NCBI GenBank assembly: GCA_050246115.1
Contig: JBFWWP010000008.1
Span: forward strand, 1 to 64,000
Length of the DNA: 64,000 nucleotides
Origin: JBFWWP01 sp050246115
Lineage (GTDB): Bacteria; Planctomycetota; UBA8108; UBA1146; JAJFFE01
Reading direction: 5' to 3'
This document shows, piece after piece, positions 14,677 through 23,971 of this stretch. The notes below the pieces were generated by a model that was given only the letters and a program-made list of their open reading frames with translations, was not told the DNA's origin and ran no database searches. Numbering within the stretch: the stretch's first letter is position 1; each line of letters begins with the position of its first letter. A program made the translations under genes and the position numbers.

Positions 14677-17481
14677 TCACCACCCAACGCGCCGCCAGAA
14701 ATCGGCGAGGATGTCGACACGGTTCCCGTAGCAGATATGAGACCCGACCTCCTTGTTGGCGGAGTTGTGAATCACCGCAACCTTTCCTTGTCGGTCGATC
14801 ATCGGCGAACCAGAGGTCCCGCCGCTCCCTGTCCAACTACACTGAACGAAACAGCTCGCTTCTGGGTTCGTTCCTGCCGCGCCATCTCGATCCCGGAAAC
14901 CACTCACAAACGACTCGCGGAATGTGCACAGCACGCCCGGTGCGGGAGCATCTAGGCTGACGCGAAACAGATACACTGGGTCCAGCTCACCCGCGGCGTT
15001 CACCCATGGCAGGCTCCGGTCGGCGTACTCGAACCACAGCTCGCCCGGGAAGCCGAGCGTCATCAGTGCGTCCCCAACGGCGAGGTCAGTCGGCGAGGCC
15101 AGCGGAATGGGTTTGAAGGTTTCCCCACGGCCATCGATTCGGATGAGGGCGACGTCGGGGTTGAGGGCGGGGCGGCGTTCCGGGTCGTACTCCTCGTGTA
15201 GGGTAAAGTCGCGGACCGCGAACTTCTTTCCGGTCTTGTTCTGGATGGCGACTCCCCTTCGATTCCGAAACATTTCCGCGACGTGGGCATTCGTAGCGAG
15301 CAGTCCGTTCGAATCGAGGCACCAACCCGTGCCGATGCCTCCAGAAACGACGAAGTCTGCCGGCACCCTGGGGACGATCTCGGGCGGTAGCTCGTCGGGT
15401 GGCCACAACGCCACGAGGAGGAAGATGGACTCGTCGTACTCCGCCACGAGTTCCGCCCACGAGTGGCGCTCCCCTGGCGCGGGGTTTCCCTCTGGGTGTG
15501 TCGAAGTCACTTCGCCACCCTGCTCGCCCACGACGTAGAGTGTCAGACCCTCGGCCTCTACCGCATGAAGGTGGACCGGGGGGGCGTCCCCGCGAACCCG
15601 GTCATAGAAGGCGCGGATCGCCGATCGTAGAACTGGGTCGAGGTTTCCCCGTCGACTCACCTGCATCTGCCAAATCCGATACTCGCCGTGAAAGCCCACG
15701 GGCAGATCGACCTTGGCCTGACTCTTCGGGAGGCGAAGGTCGATGAACGGCTTTCCGGCTGTTGACGTCTCTGCCATGCCGCTCCGAAGTGCTTGAAGCG
15801 AACGTCCGTCGCCACCGAGTTCGATCTCGAGGCGAGAAAGAAACCGTGGAAGCCACGAGAACAGTTCGCTCGACAGTTCACCGCGGAGGACGCCGAACCG
15901 AAGAACTCGTCCACCTGCAGCGATCTCGTTCTTGAGCGCGAGCACGTGATCGGACAACGGCTCGATCGCGGAGCGAAACGCCGCGCGTACGGCGTCGGGA
16001 AGACCCTCGGCGGGGTCCTCGGTCGCGCGACTGGCAGTCTCGGTGACCGACGTCTGTCGCGAGGCGCCCGTGTCGGTGCGCATGACTTCGAGCTTCAGCG
16101 TTGCTCGAGCCCGGAAGCGTCGCGCTCCCCCGAGGCCCTCGCTTTCGACGACTGCATCCGTGGGCTCGTATCCGATTCGCACGACAAGATCGAACGGCTC
16201 GAGGTCCCCGGACGCGATCGCCGTAGGCACTGCGATGTCCGGCACGCGAGCTGCGAGCTGGGACAGCAGTGTCGGAGTCTCCTCTCGCGCGGCGTCCAGC
16301 ACGCCGGTTCGCTGGAAACGGTCTTCGATGCCCAACTGCACGCCGACGGCTACGGGTGGTGGGTCCTGACGCCCGTGCTCCGCCACGAGGCGAGTGGCCA
16401 GGGCTATGGGTTCGGGCGGCTCTCCAGAAGAGGCGGGGTACTTCTGCCCTGGCGGTTTCGCTGACGCCCGGAGCGAATCGGGCAGGTGGTGTACGCTGAG
16501 GAGCGCGAACAGAACGGCAACCAGGACTGTGGAAGCCGTCGCCGCCAGCACGATCGGCTGTGCCAGGCGCTTGCGCGGTGTACAGGGATCTCGTCCGACC
16601 CCGGTCACGGCAGCCGCGAACTGGTCAGCGAACTCACCCGCGGTGGAGAATCGATCATCCGGTGCGGTCGCCAGAGCCTTCACGAAGAACTGGAAGAGGC
16701 TCGCCTCGAGCTTGCGTTGCGCGGAACCAGCCCGCGGGAACGTACACCTTGCCCGCTGCAGGAAGGCGTCCCCCGGAACGCGAGCTGGAGGCGGTAGCTC
16801 CCCGACCACCATCTCATAGGCAACCACACCCAGTGAGTACAAGTCTGACCGGCGCTCGACCGCCTTCGGAGCCTTCTCGTGCTCGGGACTACAGTACCTC
16901 GGTGTGCGCGGCATGTCACCCTGGGTGAGATCGTCGTCGGAGTCCGCGATCGACGCGATGCCGAAGTCCGCCAAGTACACCCGGTCCTTGCCGAGAAGGA
17001 TGTTCCCAGGGGTGACATCGCGATGGATCACACCCTGCGCATGGGCGCACGTCAGGGCCGCACACACATCTTTCACAACGTCCACTGCCTCATGAAGATC
17101 TAGGGGAGAGCCCTTCCGGAGTCGGTCGCGCAGGCTTACGCCGTCGATCAACTGCATCACCAGGTACGGGGGGGTCGCGGTCGAGTCAGCGCTAAACGCA
17201 GGCACGATGTTGGAATGTTGCAGCATGCCGGCCACGCGGAGTTCTCGGAGGAACCGCGCACGCGTGGTCGCATGAGAGTCCGTGCTCACTTTGAGCGCGA
17301 CGTCTCTGCCAAGGTGCGGATCTCGAGCCCGATACACTACTGCCATGCCACCCCTGCCCAGCTCACACTTGATCTCCATGCCACCGATCGCGAGGGGGTG
17401 AGCGGGCTCTCCCGGCCGATTCAGGAAAGCCAACGAGCCATCCGACAGGGTCTCGGCAACGGGTTCGGTCGGCTCGTTCAT
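14677..17481 (-). CDS. Ser/Thr protein kinase fused to a trypsin-like serine protease
   Basis: The start is ATG at 17481 with SD GAGGA, 5 nt away (934 aa); GTG at 17493 is an alternative. The kinase domain lies at ~33-290: LGRGGMAVVYRAR, VALKVSTDS, VIHRDVTPGN (HRDxxxxN kept), YLADFGIAS, PRYCSPEHEK and SDLYSLGVVAYEM. A membrane helix follows (VLAATASTVLVAVLFALLSV, ~318-340). A ~350-residue middle region of unknown fold precedes a trypsin/DegP-like domain with all triad residues: His in TNAHV (~738), Asp in NPDVALIRID (~780), Ser in GTSGSP (~891). The expected topology is cytosolic kinase, periplasmic protease. Neighbours on the same strand are two lipoproteins and an envelope protein, suggesting one transcription unit. 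Confidence 0.9.
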   Translation of the reverse strand: MNEPTEPVAETLSDGSLAFLNRPGEPAHPLAIGGMEIKCELGRGGMAVVYRARDPHLGRDVALKVSTDSHATTRARFLRELRVAGMLQHSNIVPAFSADSTATPPYLVMQLIDGVSLRDRLRKGSPLDLHEAVDVVKDVCAALTCAHAQGVIHRDVTPGNILLGKDRVYLADFGIASIADSDDDLTQGDMPRTPRYCSPEHEKAPKAVERRSDLYSLGVVAYEMVVGELPPPARVPGDAFLQRARCTFPRAGSAQRKLEASLFQFFVKALATAPDDRFSTAGEFADQFAAAVTGVGRDPCTPRKRLAQPIVLAATASTVLVAVLFALLSVHHLPDSLRASAKPPGQKYPASSGEPPEPIALATRLVAEHGRQDPPPVAVGVQLGIEDRFQRTGVLDAAREETPTLLSQLAARVPDIAVPTAIASGDLEPFDLVVRIGYEPTDAVVESEGLGGARRFRARATLKLEVMRTDTGASRQTSVTETASRATEDPAEGLPDAVRAAFRSAIEPLSDHVLALKNEIAAGGRVLRFGVLRGELSSELFSWLPRFLSRLEIELGGDGRSLQALRSGMAETSTAGKPFIDLRLPKSQAKVDLPVGFHGEYRIWQMQVSRRGNLDPVLRSAIRAFYDRVRGDAPPVHLHAVEAEGLTLYVVGEQGGEVTSTHPEGNPAPGERHSWAELVAEYDESIFLLVALWPPDELPPEIVPRVPADFVVSGGIGTGWCLDSNGLLATNAHVAEMFRNRRGVAIQNKTGKKFAVRDFTLHEEYDPERRPALNPDVALIRIDGRGETFKPIPLASPTDLAVGDALMTLGFPGELWFEYADRSLPWVNAAGELDPVYLFRVSLDAPAPGVLCTFRESFVSGFRDRDGAAGTNPEASCFVQCSWTGSGGTSGSPMIDRQGKVAVIHNSANKEVGSHICYGNRVDILADFWRRVGW

Positions 17482-17556
17482 GGGATTCCTCACTCCGAAG
17501 AGTCAGCGGCTCTGTCGTACCGTGTAGCCCTCAAGATCAAGACTCTGCGATCGGCC

Positions 17557-18339
17557 CTAGGTCGGCGTTGCACGCGGCTTCTGCCCAACGAGAGCAACGA
17601 TCCAGTTCCACACGTGAAGCGGCGGCCAGAGCTTCGGCACCTCCAATTGCTGGTCACGCAGTGAACTCACCGCAAGGACGGCTGGATTTCCATCCTTGGC
17701 GATGCTGAGATACGTGCACTGGATGGTCAAGTTGACGCCCTCTTCGCCTTCGAGGGCCGACGACACTGCAACCTGAACGAACCCGTCGATCTGCTCGGTG
17801 TTTGTTCTGAGGTACTCAGCGATCTCTCTCTGGTGTTCCTCGTCGAGCACGTCGAGAGCACCGCCATCGACAACGATCTTCTTCGCTATCGCCTCCCACG
17901 TGGCTCCGGGGACCACACGCCAAGAAACGTCTTGCCCTTGGTCCCGAAGAACTTGCTCGACCCCGGCGCGGAACGATCTCTCTCCCGCCTGCAGCCGGCT
18001 CGCGAGCTCCTTGAGTTGGCGCTCGAGAAACGTTGCCTTGTAGTCCGGCATCATTGTCTTGACCACATCTGGGGCCTCGAACGCATGGAGGGGTACAATC
18101 GCATCGGCCAGCTTCACAATGAGCACGACGTTGAGCGCGGACTCTTCGTACTCTTCACTCACTTTCTGTCCCAGTTCTCTACTTGCGTCTCTCGCAACGC
18201 CGATGACCTCCGGGATCTTCATAGGAATCGGGCGGGGATACACGACGCACCCCGAAAGTAGAGGGTAGGCAAGTAGCAAAAGCGCGGCGCGACCGGCAAT
18301 CCGACCGACAAACCGACCAGATCGTTTGTTAGCGTTCAT
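17557..18339 (-). CDS. Lipoprotein, function unknown
   Basis: This 260-aa protein starts at an ATG at 18339 with an SD-like AAAGGG. The signal ends in a lipobox (LLLAYPLLSGC), so it should be lipid-anchored. The mature part is mostly alpha-helical by composition (LERQLKELASRLQAGERSFR, EEHQREIAEYLRTNTEQIDG) with a more beta-like end (NLTIQCTYLSIAKDGNPAVL). No family is recognised. It lies 75 bp upstream of the kinase-protease gene and 105 bp downstream of the 618-aa envelope protein on the same strand, so it may act in the same signalling unit. A truncated copy follows at 14355-14549. Confidence 0.75.
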   Translation of the reverse strand: MNANKRSGRFVGRIAGRAALLLLAYPLLSGCVVYPRPIPMKIPEVIGVARDASRELGQKVSEEYEESALNVVLIVKLADAIVPLHAFEAPDVVKTMMPDYKATFLERQLKELASRLQAGERSFRAGVEQVLRDQGQDVSWRVVPGATWEAIAKKIVVDGGALDVLDEEHQREIAEYLRTNTEQIDGFVQVAVSSALEGEEGVNLTIQCTYLSIAKDGNPAVLAVSSLRDQQLEVPKLWPPLHVWNWIVALVGQKPRATPT

Positions 18340-18444
18340 GAAGAGCCCTTTCTAGGCTGGCTGAAACCCGACGAACTTGACCTCCACGCTCTCCGCGCGG
18401 GGCGAGCGTGACTTGAAAGTGAGTGTTTGACGCTGCGTGCTCGG

Positions 18445-20301
18445 CTACCGAGGCGATAGGAACGCCCGGGCCACAGCCCGCGGCAACCGGTCTGTCCTCG
18501 TCGGTCCTGCGATGTCTCGACTGCGGCTGTTAGTGAGCTTGACGGTGACCAAGATGCCGGAGTCGGAGAGCTGCATCGTCGGAACCACCCAGAACTGCGC
18601 GCCAGGAAAGGAGTGGTCCAGAGCGGCGACATCTGCTCCGAGCTTCTCCTGTGCGTCGAGGACCCTCAGGTAGTTGACGGGAAGCTCTTGCAGGCAACCT
18701 CCAAGAATCCCGCTCTCGCTCATGCGCGCGTGCAGCTGTTCGGTCAGAGCGTTCTCGAGGCGCACCCGGGGTGACACAGCTCGAAAGCTCAGCTTGTCGT
18801 TGGCCTCGTCCCAAGACGCGTACCGCGTCTCGTGAATCTGGACGGATCGGCTCGCGAGTACTTGCTTGTCGGTCAAGCCCTCACGTCGACCCGCCTGGGT
18901 GAGCTCATCGCGGGCTCGCTGCAACGCGAGGACGTCTCGCCCCCAGTTCTCGAGCGACCGAGAGTCCTCGGGTGAGGAGATCCGAACGAGGGCGACCATG
19001 GGCGGCGCGCCTTGTTCAGGTTTCATGACGTCTCGAACCGCAGGCTCAGACGTGAGCTCCTCGATCAGGAACAGGAACGCGAGGACGAGTTCCTGTTCCG
19101 GGTCTATGTCGGGCGAGTCGTACGGGTGCGAACTCGGACGAGCGTGGCGGGTGCTCAAGAACTCCACGATCCGAGGATCAGCGAGTTGATACCCCCTCTC
19201 TTCAAAAGCTCCGGAGCTGGACGTCTCGTAGCCGAGCGTCAACAGGAGGTCGCGGGACTCGGGCCGCAACCGGTATCGACATCGCAGTACTCCGTCGATG
19301 TCAAGCGACGAAAGGACTCGACGCTCGATGGGTTCTTGCTCGTAGAAGTGTACGCTTCGGTTGATCTTCGGTGCGGTCAGCCGCCTCTGAAATTCCGCTG
19401 GAGCTACAGCGATCAAAGGTAGCAAGGCGGACTCGATCGAGTCGGCCAGTTGCGTCGGAGCGTACGAACCGTCGTCCAGTTGCACCGGGAGTAGGGCGAG
19501 GGTCGATTGACTCTTCGAACCGGCGTCCCGGACCGGGACCGTCGCGTCCGCAAGAAATCCCTCGCCGATGGACCGAATGCGGCGGCAGAAGAGTTCGGCC
19601 AAGAACTCGGGTTCCAGTTGTTGCTTGGACTCGTCGGCCCACTGGTTCGTCGAGGGGCGGGAGAAGTCATCGAGCAACCGCCGCATGAAGCGGGAACGAT
19701 CGTTCTCCAGCTCTTTCACGATGACGAAGCCCTTCGCCACGGAATCCTTGCTGGCTCCCGGCCACTGTCCAACGAGCTCGATCCGGATGACGTCGGGACG
19801 GGGGGACGAGATGCTTCCGGAGACGACGCACCCCACGTCGAGGTCTTCGGCGATCATTCGCGCGGACTTTTCGTCTCGATAGTAGCTCAACGGCCAGTGC
19901 TCGGTTTCGAGTCGACGGACGAGAGCATCGCTGTGCCAGAGGTCGCCGTCGGTCAACTCCGCCGGCCGGTGCTCTGGACGCGTGAGGCACTCGACGATTC
20001 GATCGCTCGCCGCTTGGGTTCGTAGTTCACGCTTGTAGTTGCGAAGCGGTGGAAACAGAGCCACCCTCTTGTTCTGCGGACGTGCCGCGGCCCACTCGGC
20101 CCAGAGTGTCGAGGCGAGGTCTGCCAGGACTCGCTCGGGGGTAGCCTGGAGGGTGTCGGTTGCGGCCAATGGGGTAGCCCGATCGTGGGCCAGCGCCGGA
20201 CTGGCGGTGCATGCCGGACCGGCGATCACCAACGCGACGAGGGCGAGCCGCCGCGCGCCCTCGAATCCCGGGCGAATCTGGGTGCTGGTGTGAACGGACA
20301 T
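18445..20301 (-). CDS. Exported protein of unknown function in kinase-protease gene group
   Basis: The chosen start is ATG at 20301, placed 6 nt after GGAG (618 aa); ATG 20307 lies too close to the SD. The N-terminus is a signal peptide (ARRLALVALVIAGPACTASP), which could be cut at the ALA near residue 38 or lipidated at the Cys. A segment near residues 75-165 (KRVALFPPLRNYKRE, SDRIVECL, SARMIAEDLDVGCVVSGSIS) resembles nucleotide- or FlgO/TolB-N-like folds in envelope proteins, but the match is weak. The rest is unrecognised. It heads the tight leftward group lipoprotein - kinase-protease - short lipoprotein. Confidence 0.75.
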   Translation of the reverse strand: MSVHTSTQIRPGFEGARRLALVALVIAGPACTASPALAHDRATPLAATDTLQATPERVLADLASTLWAEWAAARPQNKRVALFPPLRNYKRELRTQAASDRIVECLTRPEHRPAELTDGDLWHSDALVRRLETEHWPLSYYRDEKSARMIAEDLDVGCVVSGSISSPRPDVIRIELVGQWPGASKDSVAKGFVIVKELENDRSRFMRRLLDDFSRPSTNQWADESKQQLEPEFLAELFCRRIRSIGEGFLADATVPVRDAGSKSQSTLALLPVQLDDGSYAPTQLADSIESALLPLIAVAPAEFQRRLTAPKINRSVHFYEQEPIERRVLSSLDIDGVLRCRYRLRPESRDLLLTLGYETSSSGAFEERGYQLADPRIVEFLSTRHARPSSHPYDSPDIDPEQELVLAFLFLIEELTSEPAVRDVMKPEQGAPPMVALVRISSPEDSRSLENWGRDVLALQRARDELTQAGRREGLTDKQVLASRSVQIHETRYASWDEANDKLSFRAVSPRVRLENALTEQLHARMSESGILGGCLQELPVNYLRVLDAQEKLGADVAALDHSFPGAQFWVVPTMQLSDSGILVTVKLTNSRSRDIAGPTRTDRLPRAVARAFLSPR

Positions 20302-20482
20302 GGACATCTCCCTCTGTCGGACGCTCGGAGCGTCTCGCCGTGCCTGTGCGCTAACTCCGTTTTCAATCGAGAAAGAAGAGACCCAGGCGGGGCTCTCAGA
20401 CCCGAAGATCTTGGGGATTTCTGGGGAGCGGTAGAGGCAGGGACGGTGGTCGGGAGGGGGCCGCGGAGCTGGCGACGGGACG

Positions 20483-21193
20483 CTACCAGGCAGCGGAGGG
20501 ATCGCCCGCCTCGAGCCGCTCCAGGTCGGCCAGTGCCTTTCGGAGAGCGCCCTTGAAGCGGTTCGTCGGCAAGGGCTCCCAGCCGGAGCTGGGAACGCTC
20601 ACGAACATGCCGGTATCGGTCTTGCGAACGCGGAGGTCGCCCCAATGGCCTTCGACGAAGCGCGTCACGACGTGGTCTGGCCACGTCTTGAGTTCGATCT
20701 TTTCGAAGTCTTCGATGAAGGCGATCAGGTCGCGGGCTTGATGCGCGGAGAGCTGGAAGTACGTGTTTTCCTCGAACCGATTCATCATGCCGAAGAACAC
20801 GAGGCTCGCGTCCGGCACCTCACCGCCCGCCTTCACGATCGACTCGTGGACCTCCCGGGAGAACCCGGTGCCGTACCCAAGGGCCATGCGGATCTTCGCG
20901 TCGCCCCCGGCCCTGCTGACGTGACGCCAAGGGACGAATCGCAAACCACAGTAGGACTCGAAGGTGAAGAGTTCGGAGCGGGATAGTTCGACAAAGAACG
21001 CCGCGGCCGTCTCTTCGAGATAGAGGCTGCTGGCGGGTTTGGAGACGACCGCACCTGTTACCGGCGGAGAGGGTACGGAGCTTGGAACCGCGAGCAGTGG
21101 GTCACTCGAGCCCCCGCAGCCCTCAATGAAAACAGCGAGACACAGGGCTGAGACGGTCAATCGGATGCGCGCAAGGTCAAGAGACTCCCGCAT
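20483..21193 (-). CDS. Lipoprotein, function unknown
   Basis: The start is ATG at 21193 with an excellent SD (GGAGGATCCG); the frame upstream of it is non-coding. The 236-aa product has a lipoprotein signal (LTVSALCLAVFIEGC followed by GGSSD). The mature part contains YFQLSAHQARDLIAFIEDFE, KIELKTWPDHVVTRFVEGHW and GDLRVRKTDTGMFVSVPSSG; no known family is recognised. It lies 180 bp upstream of the 618-aa envelope protein and on the same strand, so it could be the first gene of that unit. Confidence 0.75.
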   Translation of the reverse strand: MRESLDLARIRLTVSALCLAVFIEGCGGSSDPLLAVPSSVPSPPVTGAVVSKPASSLYLEETAAAFFVELSRSELFTFESYCGLRFVPWRHVSRAGGDAKIRMALGYGTGFSREVHESIVKAGGEVPDASLVFFGMMNRFEENTYFQLSAHQARDLIAFIEDFEKIELKTWPDHVVTRFVEGHWGDLRVRKTDTGMFVSVPSSGWEPLPTNRFKGALRKALADLERLEAGDPSAAW

Positions 21194-21986
21194 CGGATCC
21201 TCCAGAGGGATTGTTGAAGAGAGGTAGAAGGTCGGCGGATCCAGGGTCTTGAGTGTATCCCGGACTGACAACTGCGCCGCCACTGCTTGCGACCAACTCG
21301 AAACACGGTTCACATTCTCGGTTGAGGCCCGGGCCTTCGGTCACTGCGGGGACGATAGTGAAGCAACGAGCATGCTTTGAGCTTGCCTCGGAGCGGTGCG
21401 ATGAGCGGCTCACATTCACTTCCCCTCATTCTGGGCGGCGTTCATGGCTTGCGCACGGACCCCGTAGGAGCCCGGATTGCCCGTCGGCGGCGCACGTACA
21501 CCGACGACCCAGGTCAGCGCCGACTCGGCGACTCGCTGTGAATAGGAAGGCAGTGCAGCAGCTGCCGGACGCGAGAATCTCTCGCGTTACTTCGCCTGGC
21601 CTCCAGCACGCAGTTGCCGCGGTCACGTTGATCCACGTCGGGAACTGTCTCTTGACTGGCTAGGTGCTAGGTCCACTCCTTCCCCCGATTGCTGCCTTCC
21701 ACGAGACGACAATCTAGCACGGTAACGCTGCAGGGTGCTGGGGCGGCCCGCTGCGGCAGCTCACCACCTCAGCCAAGCACCGCCGGGACTCCGGATTCCC
21801 GAAACCGAACGCGTCGCGACCTGCCACCGCACTCTCTCTCGTGTGGTTCCGAGTTCGTACGGGTTGTGGAAGGCACCGCCGGGCGTCCGTCGGAGCGTCT
21901 TCTCCGGACCCGCTGGGGAGTGCAGCGGCGAGCGCGGCGCTCCGGACTCGGCTTTCCCGAAAGCGAGGTCCTCGTTGAACGTCGCG
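21194..21986. other. Long intergenic region upstream of vgrG
   Basis: This ~790-bp region lies between a leftward lipoprotein gene and the rightward vgrG, so it should contain divergent promoters. The VgrG frame is open back to a GTG at 21735, but the extension has no VgrG homology and looks non-coding. No repeats or RNA genes are recognised. Confidence 0.4.
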
Positions 21987-23963
21987 ATGAACACACGCGA
22001 GTTGGGGGTGGTGCTTTCTCGTAGGGCCGACGACTTCGTGCTCCTCGAGCTGACGGCGAGGGAGGAACTGAGTCGGCCGTTTCGATTCGTGGTAGAGCTG
22101 GCGAGCGAGGATCCCGATGTTGCCCTCGACGAAATGATCGGCGAGACGCTCGCGGCTTGGCTGTTGGTTGCCAGCGATGAGCAGCGGTGGTTTCACGGGC
22201 GAATCACACGTTTCACCTTCCTGGGGTATCGCGGGAACTACGCGCGCTACGAGGCGGTGGTGGAGCCAGAAATCGCGATTCTCGACCGCAATCGTGACTG
22301 CCGCATTTTCCAGGACTTGACTGCACCGGAGGTCGTCAAGGAGGTGCTGAGGAACGCCGGCGTCACGGATCTCGAGGACCGGTTGACGGACGACTATCCT
22401 CAGCGGAGTTACTGCGTTCAGTACCGCGAGAGCGACTTCGCGTTCCTGTCGCGTTTGCTCGAAGAGGAGGGTATCACCTACTGGTTCGAGCACCGCGCGG
22501 ATCGCCATGTCATGGTCCTGGGAGACGCCGGCTCGGCCCACGAGGAATCGACGGGCTACGAATCGGTCCGGTTTCGCCCACCGACCGAGAATCTGGTCGT
22601 CTCTGACGTCATCGACGACTGGCGCATCGAGACGGACCTTCGCCCTGGGACCTACGAGCATGAAGACTTCGACTTCAAGAGGCCGAAGAGCGACTTGCTG
22701 GCGCGTCGTCGCCCGGCGGACCGTCCGGCAAACGGATCGGAGAGCTTGGTCGTCTACGAATGGCCTGGCGACTACAACAAACACGAAGACGGCGACCGAT
22801 ACGCACGGCTTCGCATCGAGGAGATTCATGCCGAGCGTGAAGTCGCCCGTGGATCCGGGGGGGTGCGTGGACTCCGGCCGGGTCACACGTTTCGCCTCAC
22901 CGACTATCCGCGACGCGATCAGAACCAGGAATGGCTCGTGATCGAGACCCAAACGCGGCTCGTATCGGATGCCCTGGAGACCTCGGGTGAACTCGAGCGC
23001 TCGGACCCAATCTGCCGCACCTCGTTTCGCGCGATCGACCGGGAGCGCCCGTTCCGACCCGCGCGTAGGACTCCGCGACCGGTGATCCAAGGCCCTCAGA
23101 CCGCGATCGTCACGGGACGCAAAGAGGGCGAGGAGATCTGCACCGACCAGCACGGCCGTGTGAAGGTCCTCTTTCACTGGGACCGGCACTGCAAGTCGGA
23201 AGCGACCAGTTCGTGTTGGATCCGGGTGACCCACCCCTGGGCTGGGAACGGGTGGGGCGGGCTCGCGATCCCCCGGGTCGGTCAGGAGGTCGTCGTCGAG
23301 TTCCTCGAGGGCGACCCGGACCGGCCCATTGTGAACGGCCGCCTCTACAACGGGGACCAGAAGCCACCCCAGGAGCTACCCGCCGCCCAGAACAGCATGT
23401 CGATCCGGTCCCAGAGTCTCGGAGGGTCAGGCGGCAGCAATGAGATCACCATGAATGACACCCCCGGGGCAGAGGGGTTCTACATCCACGCCCAGTACGA
23501 CTTGAACGAAGTCGTCGAGAACGATCGATCCTGCAGCGTGGGCAACAACGAGACCCGTGCGATTGCGGTCGATCGCACGACGGAGATCGGCAGCAACGAG
23601 ACGCTCAAGATCGGGGCAAACGCCCAGGAAAGCGTAGGAGCGAACAAGCTCATCGACGTGGGCTCTACCTTGACTCTGCGGGCGGGCACCTCGATCACGC
23701 TCCAGTGCGGCGCATCGACGCTGCACATGAATCAGGCGGGATTCATCACCCTGAGCGGCACCGTGATCAACATCGCCGCCGCGGTCAACGCCAACATGGT
23801 AGCACCCGTCACCAACGTAGTCGGCGCGGTGATGTCGACCAATACCGGGGCGGTCAATATCGTCACAGGCGGGGTCGTGGCCCGCATGGTGGGGTCGCAG
23901 GTCGAGACGGTCGCAGAGTGTGACAATGTCGTCAGAGGTGCCAAGGTAAAGATCAATACGTGA
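21987..23963 (+). CDS. vgrG: VgrG-type spike protein (type VI secretion or related contractile system)
   Basis: The 658-aa product starts at an ATG at 21987, where homology begins (MNTRELGVVLSRRADDFVLL). The N-terminal ~330 residues are gp27-like (ELTAREELSRPFRF, WFHGRITRFTFLG, YCVQYRESDFAFLSRLLEEE, GITYWFEH). A gp5-like OB fold follows (IVTGRKEGEEICTDQHGRVK, WIRVTHPWAGNGWGG, IPRVGQEVVVEFLEGDPDRP). The C-terminus is a repetitive beta-helix spike (ETRAIAVDRTTEIGSNETLK, IGANAQESVG). It would trimerise as the puncturing tip loaded with the PAAR-like protein encoded immediately downstream. No other contractile-system genes are present in the window. Confidence 0.92.
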   Translation: MNTRELGVVLSRRADDFVLLELTAREELSRPFRFVVELASEDPDVALDEMIGETLAAWLLVASDEQRWFHGRITRFTFLGYRGNYARYEAVVEPEIAILDRNRDCRIFQDLTAPEVVKEVLRNAGVTDLEDRLTDDYPQRSYCVQYRESDFAFLSRLLEEEGITYWFEHRADRHVMVLGDAGSAHEESTGYESVRFRPPTENLVVSDVIDDWRIETDLRPGTYEHEDFDFKRPKSDLLARRRPADRPANGSESLVVYEWPGDYNKHEDGDRYARLRIEEIHAEREVARGSGGVRGLRPGHTFRLTDYPRRDQNQEWLVIETQTRLVSDALETSGELERSDPICRTSFRAIDRERPFRPARRTPRPVIQGPQTAIVTGRKEGEEICTDQHGRVKVLFHWDRHCKSEATSSCWIRVTHPWAGNGWGGLAIPRVGQEVVVEFLEGDPDRPIVNGRLYNGDQKPPQELPAAQNSMSIRSQSLGGSGGSNEITMNDTPGAEGFYIHAQYDLNEVVENDRSCSVGNNETRAIAVDRTTEIGSNETLKIGANAQESVGANKLIDVGSTLTLRAGTSITLQCGASTLHMNQAGFITLSGTVINIAAAVNANMVAPVTNVVGAVMSTNTGAVNIVTGGVVARMVGSQVETVAECDNVVRGAKVKINT

Positions 23964-23971
23964 GGCAAGCT

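Noticed and set aside
21735..21986. N-terminal extension of VgrG to a GTG at 21735
   Set aside because: VgrG homology begins at the ATG at 21987; the 84 extra residues look like translated intergenic DNA.
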